From Actinernus sp. WN-2022 (Eukaryota > Cnidaria > Anthozoa > Actiniaria > Actinernidae): a stretch of DNA of 64,000 bases. The notes under the pieces were generated by a model. The model did not search any database, was not told the DNA's origin, and was given only the letters and a program-made list of their open reading frames with translations. Made by a program: the position numbers and the translations under genes. The stretch lies in the NCBI GenBank assembly GCA_030867875.1, contig JAOWCC010000019.1, positions 78,706,861 to 78,770,860 of the forward strand, given 5' to 3'. This document shows, piece by piece, positions 33,101 to 42,125 of the stretch. Positions within the stretch are counted from its first letter, which is position 1; every line of letters begins with the position of its first letter.

Positions 33101-36100
33101 ATTAAAAAAGACATATAACATAATACAGAAATATACAAAATAGGTGTGCAGAGACCAAAGTAGCAGAAATGCTTTCGAGTTGGTCACCGCCTATGTTACT
33201 AGTAAGGACGATTGAGACACGTATTATGTGAAAGAAGGAAAAAAAAGAGAGAAGGATAAAAGGAAAGAACTGGAGCCATTAAAATTGATTATGACTACTA
33301 GATAATAATCAATAAGATGAGTAACTAGTATATATAGATATTGTAAGTAAACAAGTATAATTATAATGGTATTATAGCTATACATTCATTAAATTCATTA
33401 AATACATAAGCAAATATGTAAGGTGTTTTATTTGTTTACAATTAGATTTGGTCATTCAAAAGAAACTTTTGAAAGCATGGTATGGAAGGTCTTTAAGTTC
33501 TGTTGGTATAGATTCCCAGAGTTTGGGTGCGGAGGACCGAAATGTATGAATCCCATAATTTGTTCTCACTTTGGGTTTGTAGAAAAACATTTTGGCAGCA
33601 TATCTGGTATTGTAGGAATGAATTTCGGATATTGGTGTAAGGATATCAGAGAATACGGCTGGAATACTATTTTTATTATTTTGAATTTTATGTGTAAAAA
33701 GTGACATTTTATATTTATGGATACTTTCAAATTTTAGAATTTCAAGAAGGCTATAATAGGGGCTAGCATTTTCCCTACTATGAGCAAAGAATATATTTCG
33801 TATACATTTATTTTGTTTGGTATATATTTTGGTTAATCTTGTTTTATAGGTAGAACCCCAACTCAATAAACCATAGTTCAAATATGGATATATAAGGGTA
33901 TAATATAATTGTTTTAGCATATGGAGATCAAGATAGTATCTTAGTTTATTGATGATTCCAATATTTTTGGCAAGTTTATTATTGATATGTTGAATCTGAG
34001 TATCCCATTTTATATGTTCATCAATGTAAATACCTAAATATTTTATATAGCTTTTACGTTCAATATTGTTAATGTTGATATTTACTTTTTTCCTAGACGA
34101 AGTTATAACCATATAATTAGTCTTCTTAAAATTAATAGACAACTTATTAGTAACACAATAATTTAAAACTAAATTCAGTTCATCATTCATTACGGTTTCA
34201 AGTTCTTTAACATTATCACTAGCAAAAAAGATATTAGTATCGTCAGCAAATATCCTGAAAGAAAGCTTAGCAGAAGAATTTGGTAGATCATTGATATATA
34301 ATAGGAATAATAGGGGTCCTAATGTTGATCTCTGGGGTATCCCACAAATGACTGTTTCCATACTTGATTCGACTTCGTCAATTTTTACGTATTGATTACG
34401 ATTTTTTAGATAGTTTTCAAACCATTTAAGTGGGATTCCACGAATTCCATAGGCATATAATTTGGAAAGTAAAATTTTGTGGTTAACGGTGTCGAATGCC
34501 TTGGAGAAGTCAAGAAAGAGACCACAAGTAATTTGTTTTTTGTCAATTGCAAGGTTTAAGTTTTCAGTAATATCTAAAATAGCTTGTTCGGTGGAAAATC
34601 CTTTCCTAAACCCAAATTGATATTTATATAAAATATCATGTTTCTCTAAAAAAGATTGAAGCTGGTTGTATATTAATCGTTCAAAGACTTTGCTAAATGC
34701 TGACAATGTTGAGATTGGTCTATAATTGCCAGTGTCAGTAACTTCACCACTCTTGTATATGGGGGTGACTCTGGATATTTTAAAGACATCTGGCACTATA
34801 CCAGTTGCAATAGATTGATTGTAGATAAGTGTAAAAGGTTTTGAGAGTGGTTCACAGGCAATTTTAATTAGTCTATTTGGGATATCAAGTGAGGCTTTAT
34901 TTTCATTTAGGTTTGCAAATAACTTACATACTTCGGTCTCTGTAACGGGAGACATAAAGAAACTAGAAGTTGGTGATGAGTTTATGTATTTAATGGGGTC
35001 TTCATTGTTGTGTCCAATAGCACTTGCTAGGTTAGGGCCTACGTTAATAAAGTGTTGGTTAAATTGTTCGGCAATATCTGCTTTACTAGTATATATTTTA
35101 TTATTTCTTTCGATTCTTGATGGGCAGGTCTGTCCCTTTGTTTTTCGTTTTATTAATGTACCAATCAATTTCCATGTAGCTTTTAGATTGTTTTTGCAAA
35201 ATTCAAAATGTTTACAATAGTATGCCTTCTTATTGTGGGTTTTAAGCTGGTTGAGTTTATTAGCATACTTCTTAAATTGATCTATTTTATTTGGATTATT
35301 AGAGAGAAAATGTGTTTTATACATATTTTGTTTAGTTTTGATTGATTTTAAGATGCCATTAGTTATCCAGGGTTTTGTTAGTTGTTTTCTTTTGCTTAGG
35401 GATACCAATTTATTAGGTGCATGTTTATCTATTATTTTATTAATTGCTTTAATTGTATTAGTTGTTATTTCATTTAAATTTCTGCATTCATTGTTGATAG
35501 CATTCCAGTCAATTGTACTGATGTCATATAGGTATGAATGTTGGTTAAAATTGCTATAGTTCCTTCGAAATATTTTAGCTGAATTCGAATTCGTTGTAGA
35601 GCATCGTCCTGGCAGACAACATGGAAATGCAGATGGAATATCAAGACTCCCTTGACCAGAAGATGACGTAGAGACTGAATATGGTATGTCAGAAGTATTA
35701 CAACTTTGCTTACCACGGCCACTGATCCCTGAAGTTCTTCGTTTAATTGATGCACAACGTTCCTAGTGCTGGGCATCTTGGCATTAATAAAATGGCAGAG
35801 AAAGTAAAGGCACGCTACTATTGGAAAGGCTGGCGAGAGGAGGTAGAAAATCACTGTAGAGGGTGCTTAACTTGCGCCAAACGAAATCAACCTCAGAGGA
35901 AGGGTCGTGCATCACTGGTCACAAGCTCAACGGGATATCCCATGAAGAGAGTTGCTATGGACGTGGTGAGACCACTACCTTGTACGGAGAATGGTAACAG
36001 GTTCATTTTAGTAGTGACAGACTACTTCACCAGATGGCCGGAAGCATATGAAATCCCAGATCATAAGGCAAAGACGGTAGCGGAAAAACTTGTGAATGGG

Positions 36101-39100
36101 TTTCTCGCTATGGCGTGATTCAGCAACTTCATTCTGATCAAGGTCGAGATTTTGAAAGTTGTGTCTTCCAAGCTATGACTGAGATGCTTGGTGTGCATAA
36201 AACTAGAACAACACCTTACCATCCACAAAGTGACGGGTTTGTCGAAAGGGTCAACCGAACCCTGAAGGATATGCTTGCTAAAGTTGTCAACGAGGAACAC
36301 AACGACTGGGATAAATGGATTTCTCACGTGCGTTTAGCATACAGAACCGCAGTTCACTCATCTACAAGTTTAACACCTCACTTCTTGATGTTTGGAAGAG
36401 AAGCCCAGTTGCCTGTAGACTTGTTGGTTGAGAAGAGCAGCCATGACGAAGATGCTGCATCTCTTCCGGGATTTGTGAAAGAAATGGAAGATCGGTTGCG
36501 TAAAGCGCATACATTAGCTCGAGAAAGAACCAAAGCCGCTACGAAACAATACAAGGATTACTACGACGCACGCTCATCCAGAGATCAGTACAAGGTAGGG
36601 AATCTTGTGCTGAGGCATTTACCTACAAGCAATGGAGTCAGTCGTGGGTTGGCTAACAAATGGAGGGGGCCTTACGAAGTCGTGAAAAGGATTTCGGATG
36701 TCGTGTATCGAATACGTGACAGTAAGACACGGAAACGTGTGGTTGTGCATTTCAACAACCTTAAGCCTTACCTAGGAGAACCACAGACGGTAGGCAATAA
36801 AGCCAGTGAAGGAAATACCCGTGAAAAGAGCCCTTTTGTTAACTCAGAGATACATACACAAGCAACTGAAGACGAGGAAGTCTGGGTTTTGACGCAACCT
36901 AGAGAATAAATTGTGCAAGAGGACACATCTGAGGTTCCTAGAGAAGAACATGTGCGAGATCAGGGAGATACAGAAGAAGAAGCAGCACAAGAGTCGACAT
37001 CCGAAGTGACTAGAGAGGATCATGTACGAGATACAGAAGAAGCAGCAGAACAAAGAACTACCTTTGGGGGAGAGAACCAGTCAAGCCAAGCTGGGCGTTC
37101 CCGTCCCCGCCGAACATTGAAACCCCCAGTTTGGATGAAGGACTTTAATTAAGTTGTTTACTTAAGTTATCATGAACATATTTATATTTTACTGACATTA
37201 GAGTACTCCTTTAAATACCTAGTCGCGCACCTAGTCGCGAGAATATACGTCGCCAGAGTTTGACCGTTAAAATCCGTTGGTTTTTGGAGCTTCGGAATAA
37301 AGACATCTTAACTCTACTCTTCTCGTCTACAGTGACATCACAAGATGAATCAATCCAGTTATTCGGGTAACTTTTATTCTAGTTATTCTAGTTTAATTGC
37401 TGCTCCAGTCTCTCTCGAAGAAAACTAATTTATATTAGAAATAGAATTTGGAGCAAAAGGAGTTAATGTTGTTTTATGGCGCTACTTGCACTTTAAGTAT
37501 ATCTCGACCTTTACAGGGAAAGAAACGTGGTGCTTATTTGACAATCTCGATGAGTACTGACTCACGAATATGACGCTGACATTTCAATTTTATACCACTG
37601 CATAGAGGCTTATAAGTGCCACAAACAGTGGGTAATTTTTGATCATTTTTAGTTCACATAGTAGATTAGGAACTTGGCTGGAAAAGTATGTTTTATATTC
37701 ATCATGCAATATTTCGCAACGGACGTTTTAGTTTCAGCATTAAATACATTACGATGACCGGAAGAGAATCTGTGACGAGTGAAAATAACCAATTTTCATA
37801 GCACATATAATAACAATAACATTCCATGAACGCAATATAGGACAATATATTATATCAGAAATACAAAAGATAAGGGATCTTCCCTCAGAATAGTCCTGCA
37901 TTGTCGATAGTCAAGAAAGATTGTCCCTTCATGGCAAAAGACACGATCTGGCCGCCATCTTGTAAAACTAAACGCGCTAGGGCACTTGGGATACTAGTCG
38001 TCCTCCTCTGGAATCCCACATTGTAAACATAACGAATAAAATAGACATTCACCGGTGATGTTGTAGATCGTCTGACACCCACACCTCTTCACGCCATAGT
38101 TATGAAGACACTGTTTATAGCACGTGTGGATGGAGTAGTTTACACCAAAGTACTTGTTGATGTCCGTTATGTTGGTTGAGCATTTCGTCCTGTAGGGAGC
38201 GCGAAGGTTGACGTGCTGTGGAATGAATAAGTAGGGGTAATAAAATGATTGTTTATCCCTTTGTTTCGGCGTTTATACATTCGTGTAGTATTCTTGCCCG
38301 TATAACATTTAGATGAAGGAAGATATCCAAATTATTCTGCACGACAACAGCCAAGGAACACTGTCAATAGAAATGAACCTTCAATTTTCTTGTAAATTAA
38401 ACTATAAAAATAACACCCTGAGATAGAGGATGGCAGAGGTTAAAGTGGATTACCAAAGCTTTTTATAGAAAGCAACTTAATTTCAAGTTGCTCTATATTT
38501 CTCTATATTATTGGAGTATAAAAAAATAATCTACTCGAATCTTTGCAATCCTTCATCAAAATTGTCTAACACTTTCTCCAGCATAACTCGGGAATCTGAG
38601 TTGTTATTTTTGTTTGTCATCATGAAAAAGTTTATCATTTGGGGACTGACAGTGCCCCTTTCAACACACACTATCATAAGTACGAAACTCAGTCCAATGA
38701 AACAGTAAAGTAACGTAGTAGTGACGTGACTAATCGATGTCTAGTTTTTTTTAGTTTCTTTTCTACTCGTCTTATTTCTGTATTGACATAAATATATAAC
38801 AAAAAAATTGTTCAGACAGAAAAAATCAATGATAGATAACATTAGTGTAAAGAGTAGTAAAAACTGTTGACATACATGTTTACGTTACAAGGATATAACA
38901 GTTGGTGAGATCATTGATTTTTTTTAAACCCCCGTTGCCCATAACAAAGAGTGAAACACAAGACAAAAAAAAAATTAACAAGAATAACATTAAAGGAATA
39001 AAAAAGAGAAGCCGGCAAAATACATTTAAAACAAATGTATTCTGAACTATAATCAAAGAAGTTTGTCCACTTGTCTTGATCTGTGGATTACCGTATGCTG

Positions 39101-42100
39101 ACGTATGATGAATGCTGATGTATGCTGACGACACTCACTTAACTTTCGCAAGTAATAATATTAATGCCATAGATCGTAATCTGAATCAGGACCTTGTTAA
39201 CGTTAATGAATGGCTTATCGCGAATAAGCTCACTCTCAATAAATCGAAGACAGAATTCATGTTAATTGGATCAAGACAAAAAATAAGTACCTCTAATAAC
39301 CCTCCGTCACTAACAATTGATGGGGCTCCCATAAAACAGGTATCGAATACAAAAACCCTCGGTGTTCATATCGATGAGAATCTGTCCTGGAACATACACA
39401 TTGATAAGTTGTGTAGGAAAATTGCCTCTGGCATCGGTGCCCTCAAGCGCATTGCACCATTTGTCCCCCGCAAAACACTGCAGTCTATTTTCAATTCACT
39501 GGTGCAACCACATTTTGATTACTGTAGTGTTGTGTGGGGAAGTTGCAACAGAACCCTTGCTAACAAACTCCAACAATTACAAAACCGTGCGGCTCGGGTT
39601 TTAACCTTTTCCAGCTATGATGCTAATGCTGATTATCTCTTTGAAATACTTGGCTGGAAAAAAACTTGAAACTCAACGCCAAATTCATAAAGCTGTTATG
39701 GTCTATAAATCGCTTAATGGACTCGCCCCTGACTATCTTCGTTCGAAATTTGTTGACCGCAGCAGCGTTACGAATTATTCTCTAAGAGACACTGAGAGCA
39801 AACTTGCTATTTCTCTGCCCCGCACCAACTTTCTCAAAAATAGCTTTGGCTATAGTGGTGCGGTCCTATGGAATAGCCTTCCGATTGAGTTGCGGCAAGC
39901 CAGAACTCTAAGTAGATTTCGCTCTGGTTGCAGCAGTTTCTTTTCTTATCTTAGCTTAACTTAATTTTAAATTAGCACACGGCACTCATGGAAAGCAGGT
40001 TTTTATTTGAGCTAATTTTAAATGTAATTTTATATTGTAAACTTTTTACAAAACCCTGATGAGCGTACCGTGTATAAATAAAGATTACTTACTTACTTAT
40101 ACTTACTTACCGGCGGGTCCTGACTTTGATCAGCTCCTATATGGCTGTTTCAGGTCTCGTTAGAAATTCAGAGTTTTTACTTGTTCAGTGGAAGATATAG
40201 ACTTTTATCCCTAATGGAAATTTCTCGTAGGATTTCTAATTTATTTTCGAGTAGAGTGAGAAAGCTGTCGAAACGTAAGCTACCATTTACTGTGTTTGTC
40301 TTTATTGCACAACTGAAAAATGTCAGGTTCACACACGTTAGCTCGAAATAGCGAGACTTGGGTTTCTGGGAAACCCCCACCCCTCCCCAACACTTCACCT
40401 AACCTTTAATGGTTAATCATTAATAGAACGATGCATATCCAAGGGAGGGGTGGGTGGGTAGTTTCCCAGAAACCGGGATTGAGCCAGTAAATCTTGGATA
40501 CAAATGATGTTTTGTTAAATCCCAATGACTAAAAAATCGCATTTCCGGCATGCATTTCATTTTTTTGTTATTCCACAGGATTCCTTTCTGCTATTTTTTT
40601 CTGTCGTTATGAAAAAGTTTATAATAATAATAATAATAACAACAAGACTTTATTTGGGTAAAAACACAATTACTGGTGACCCAGTAGTTTACATTGTAGC
40701 CCTTAAGAATTGTTATTAAATTAGATCATATTAACTTAAATTATTTACAGTACAAATCCTTAAAAACTATCTTCACTGAATTACATAAAACTAAATCACT
40801 ATACAGATTTAAAAATGTCTTTAAATGTATTAAAATGTTCTCTTAACCTTAAAATGCTTAGTCTTACAGCATTTAGAGTTCTTACTGAGTTATACTGAAT
40901 ATCCCTAGTTAAGTATTTCTTAAAAGTAGTTAATTTAGAGATGCTCTTGGCATCGTTCCATTGGCGAATGCCGCCATGTAGCATGAAATGTTCGAAGTCC
41001 TGAAAAAGTTTATGATTTGGGGGTTGACATAGCCCCTTCAAGGCTCAATCCCGGTTTCTGGGAAACTACCCACCCACCCTCCCTTGGATATGCATCGTTC
41101 TATTAACGAACAACCATTAAAGGTTAGGGTTAAGTGTGTGTGTGTGGGGGGGGGTTTACCAGTGACCGGGATTGATCCCCCTTTAAACTACCATAAATAT
41201 TAAAACGAAACACCATGATAAAGCAACGAACTAGTGCCAGCTGATTGAGACTCACCTCTTTCTTCCTTATGGCACAAAACGTGTGACTCCCTGGCTGAAG
41301 TCCAAAACCAAAATCTTCCACAAGAGGATAATCATTCTGGCTATGAATAAGAACCTTGAATCCTGTCATCAAATTGTAGAAATTACTAACATGGCTCTGT
41401 TCTTCAACATTCAAGCGCAACCTCAAACCGTTAGTAGGTCCAACAAGGTTTGTTTGCAACCTTGGATGACCTGGTTTCCCAGAGTTAAATGTATAACATT
41501 GTCCCATTCGGAGATTGAGAAAAGATGAGAAATTATTGGCGCCACACGTTTGACCACGCCACTCACAAGGTTTCAGCCATTCTATCGAGAGAATACCCTC
41601 GATAGAATGAGAATAATTCTCCAGCGAGTATTTAAGTGTTTCTCCTCTGGTATCGTAATTTGATGAATTATGAAAATAACGAGTAAGCTTTTCCGATTTA
41701 GTGGTGACATCCAAGGGTGCAGACATGAGGTACATCATCTCCTCTATGTCCCTTTCTAGCTTTTCATCGGTCGCATTCGCGGCACTGGGGCTTACTTGTC
41801 TAATTGCAGCAATGTAGCGATGTTTGTTGATGGTATTTATGTTACACAAGGTTACAGCGGGGAAATCAAGCTTTCCTACAATCTCGGTTGTGATGACTGT
41901 TGAAATAGGCCTCTTGAAGAACGCATACAAAGAGTTATAAATCTGATATCCACAAACAACAAATCCTGCAGAAAGAAGTACAAACCAAACGAATCTTCGG
42001 TAGAAGGTTTTGACTGTGAGGTATCGAGCGCCATGGAGCGTTGTGTTTTCACAGAAATCTCGAAGTTGGCTTGAATCTTCAGCAGTTACTTTCGTGTCTG

Positions 42101-42125
42101 ACGAATTATTATCTGTTCCCTCCAT
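24034..42125 (-). CDS. DEG/ENaC (ASIC-like) cation channel, gene B, six exons
   Basis: The spliced CDS is 41256-42125, 38053-38215, 27809-27868, 27275-27482, 24331-24422 and 24034-24176: 1536 bp, 511 aa. Exon sizes and phases equal those of gene A except for the last exon (143 instead of 158 bp). The HG motif, TM1, FPAVTLCNIN, the cysteine-rich domain and TM2 with GLFLGMSVLTVLEF are all kept. Exon 1 differs from gene A at about 16 of 290 residues and exon 2 at about 9 of 54. The C-terminal tail is shorter and different (ending AAIGVSST). Introns are enlarged by retroelements: intron 1 is 3.0 kb and intron 2 is 10.2 kb. No lesion is visible in the exons, so it is probably functional, though splicing across the 10-kb intron is unproven. 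Confidence 0.9.
24331..24422 (-). CDS. gene B exon 5
   Basis: 92 bp, phase 2 to 1, encoding ENVATLDVYFEELSYDVIEQ and PAVDDWALIG. Only two residue changes from gene A are seen. Confidence 0.9.
26036..26806 (+). mobile_element. 5'-truncated L2/CR1-type LINE fragment
   Basis: About 206 open codons represent the C-terminal part of a reverse-transcriptase ORF: VKYLGVHLDECLTWNTHIEK, then PHFDYCSCIWG, LQNRAARILTG and WNALPEDVRA, ending at TAA. A short 3' UTR and a TATAAATAAAGTGTATGTATG tail-like end follow at about 26780-26806. The catalytic YADD part is missing. It lies in intron 4 of gene B, antisense to the gene. Confidence 0.85.
27275..27482 (-). CDS. gene B exon 4
   Basis: 208 bp, phase 1 to 2, with CVIQYCPVPCNIMKYETKLS. 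It differs from gene A exon 4 at about six residues. Confidence 0.9.
27592..27682. repeat. ~90-bp foldback in gene B intron 3
   Basis: GGAATAAAACCATTG and GCCTCGGTT on the left pair with AACGAGGC and CAATGGTTTTATTCC on the right, with mismatches in the middle. Confidence 0.6.
27809..27868 (-). CDS. gene B exon 3 (60 bp)
   Basis: Phase 1 to 1, reading DGVPLCSLKDTFECIYPKF, with acceptor TTATTTTCAG and donor TATG|GTAAGA. It is the counterpart of 13642-13701. Confidence 0.87.
27869..29010. other. gene B intron 2, segment before the gypsy element
   Basis: About 1.1 kb of AT-rich intron. A stretch near 28300-28510 has more balanced base composition but no supported exon. A GATGAATCAACTCCCTCCC block near 28951 resembles sequences downstream of the gypsy element and at 47165. 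Confidence 0.4.
29011..29896 (+). repeat. 5' LTR, enlarged by a foldback
   Basis: It starts TGTTAGAT and ends TCTACA. It is 886 bp against about 177 bp for the 3' LTR. The extra material (about 29120-29850) contains the palindrome at 29123-29311. Either the 5' copy gained insertions or the 3' copy lost its middle. Confidence 0.65.
29123..29311. repeat. near-perfect palindrome, ~87-bp arms
   Basis: AACAAATTGAAGT(T/A)AGTTTTTTATG through TGTGGATCCAC on the left is repeated in inverse on the right, with one or two mismatches, around a 16-base centre that itself pairs (GGCG-TCTT-CGCC). It is probably a young MITE inside the LTR. Confidence 0.85.
29935..30882 (+). pseudogene. gypsy gag
   Basis: ATG at 29935 is followed by an in-frame TAA at 29968-29970. 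Downstream the frame is open to a TGA at 30880. The region shows a retrotransposon gag capsid-like segment (WLRHFELCAEINKW, with an EELVDQFISAL helix) and a C-terminal zinc-knuckle-like CYYFRRRGHIKRDC, where the second cysteine of the CX2C pair is Phe. Two lesions are therefore visible. Confidence 0.8.
30879..31330 (+). pseudogene. gypsy protease region, frameshifted
   Basis: The pol frame begins overlapping the gag stop in the -1 frame. The aspartic-protease active-site motif ALVDTG is seen near 30975-30995. Readable protease sequence is then broken by frameshifts (pieces such as AQDMLIGVDFLRP near 31165-31205 lie in another frame). Confidence 0.7.
31781..33032 (+). pseudogene. gypsy reverse transcriptase and RNase H (interrupted)
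   Basis: A long open stretch (31781-32899) shows the RT core (HLDLVKGYWQI, FRRMPFGLTNAPATFQR, YLDDIVIF) and the start of RNase H (PFFLDTDVCDASIGAVLSQ). A TGA at 32897-32899 interrupts it. Reading continues (EHFEPYLLGCKFTVRTDHHA) until a LINE insertion after WLEK near 33030. The lost piece resumes at about 35577 (EFEFVVEHRPGRQHGNADG). Confidence 0.88.
33033..35575 (-). mobile_element. 5'-truncated LINE inserted in the gypsy RNase H region
   Basis: On the minus strand an open frame of about 700 codons runs from the 5' junction (about 35575) to 33456, with no start ATG at its head, as expected for 5' truncation. It has the linker KPWITNGILKSIKTKQ, RT motif A (FLDFSKAFDTVNH), motif C FADDTNIF, and the C-terminal part with PYLNYGLLSWG. 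Motif B reads CGIPQRSTLGPLLFL, where LINEs normally have PQGSxLGP, so the invariant Gly is Arg. The endonuclease domain is missing. The long open frame implies a fairly recent insertion. Orientation is the same as host gene B. Confidence 0.9.
35577..36909 (+). pseudogene. gypsy RNase H end and integrase
   Basis: After the LINE the RNase H tail (HRPGRQHGNADGISRLP) resumes. An integrase zinc-binding region follows (H..H..CRGCLTCAKRNQ), then the catalytic core with AMDVV, LHSDQGRDFES and DGFVERVNR carrying the D, D, E residues. Last comes a GPY/F-like module (WRGPYEVVKRISDVVYRIRD). A frameshift near 36105-36118 separates the first Asp segment from the rest, and TAA at 36907-36909 ends the frame although an acidic tail is open to 37152. 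Confidence 0.85.
37155..37331 (+). repeat. 3' LTR of the gypsy element
   Basis: It starts TGTTTACTTAAG just after the end of the coding part and ends TCTACA. It shares about 110 bp with the 5' LTR and lacks the palindrome-bearing middle. Confidence 0.65.
37341..37501 (+). repeat. segment duplicated at 47161-47753
   Basis: AAGATGAATCA, ATTCGGGTAAC, TTTATTCTAG, TTAGAAATAGAATTTGG, AGAGTTAATGTTGTTTTATG-like and TTGCACTTTAAG blocks occur in the same order at 47161-47753. There a 427-bp element is inserted at TTAA, while here TTAA at 37393-37396 is unoccupied. Confidence 0.75.
38053..38215 (-). CDS. gene B exon 2
   Basis: 163 bp, phase 0 to 1, acceptor TTCCACAG, donor ACCG|GTGAAT. It encodes HVNLRAPYRTKC and the paired cysteines HTCYKQC and KRCGC. 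It is clearly more diverged from gene A than exon 1 is. Confidence 0.9.
39105..40110 (+). mobile_element. 5'-truncated L2/CR1-type LINE fragment with (TTAC)n tail
   Basis: It starts in the RT palm at MYADDTHLTF, continues through ANKLTLNKSKTEFMLIGS, TLGVHIDENLSW, PHFDYCSVVWGS and LQNRAARVLTF, then meets a frameshift at a seven-A run (39657-39664). It resumes in the next frame to WNSLPIELRQA and a stop. The 3' end is GTGTATAAATAAAGATTACT plus more TTAC units, a classic microsatellite tail. Confidence 0.88.
40358..40481. repeat. CGGTTTCTGGG-type MITE, copy 1
   Basis: The ends GGGTTTCTGGGAAAC and GTTTCCCAGAAACCGGGATT are inverted, with a C/G-rich subterminal part (CCCCACCCCTCCCC / GGGAGGGGTGGGTGGG). 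Related copies are at 41043-41176 and 51283-51406. Confidence 0.75.
40618..41042 (-). mobile_element. possible reverse-oriented retroelement 3' end
   Basis: (ATA)n(ACA)2 followed by AGACTTTATTTGGG resembles the reverse retroelement tail at 50-186, including a TGGTGACCC-like block. An 80-codon minus frame (REHFNTF, TFKKYL) sits upstream of it. I cannot tell whether it belongs to the element. Confidence 0.4.
41043..41176. repeat. CGGTTTCTGGG-type MITE, copy 2
   Basis: It starts CAATCCCGGTTTCTGGGAAA and ends GACCGGGATTG, with a (GT)n(G)n stretch near the right end. Its interior (CATCGTTCTATTAA, CCATTAAAGGTTAGG) is shared in inverse with copy 1. Confidence 0.75.
41256..42125 (-). CDS. gene B exon 1
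   Basis: 870 bp, residues 1-290, from ATG at 42125 to donor AAAGAG|GTGAGT. Differences from gene A cluster in the first ~65 residues (for example FVLLSAGFVV for FLLLSAGFGV in TM1). The 3' ~280 bp are identical to gene A. Confidence 0.92.

Larger units (their letters stand above)
29011..37331 (+). mobile_element. degraded Ty3/gypsy LTR retrotransposon
   Basis: The 5' LTR is about 29011-29896 and the 3' LTR about 37155-37331. They share CGCGAGAATATACGTCGCCA, the GACCGTTAAAATC block and the terminal GGAGCTTCGGAATAAAGACA ... TCTACA part. GTGA flanks both ends (29007-29010 and 37332-37335), a likely 4-bp target duplication. A primer-binding-site-like TGGTGGCAGCG follows the 5' LTR. Order is gag, protease, RT, RNase H, integrase, as in Ty3/gypsy. 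Several stops and frameshifts plus a LINE insertion make it non-functional. It lies in intron 2 of gene B, antisense to the gene. Confidence 0.9.
38216..41255. other. gene B intron 1 (3.0 kb)
   Basis: It contains a LINE fragment (39105-40110), two copies of the CGGTTTCTGGG MITE and a reverse retroelement tail near 40618. The stretch 38216-39100 shows no recognisable feature. Gene A has only 78 bp at this position. Confidence 0.6.

Noticed and set aside
33456..35408. A host gene of 650 residues
   Set aside because: It has reverse-transcriptase motifs, lacks a start ATG, and interrupts the gypsy RNase H region. It is a LINE.
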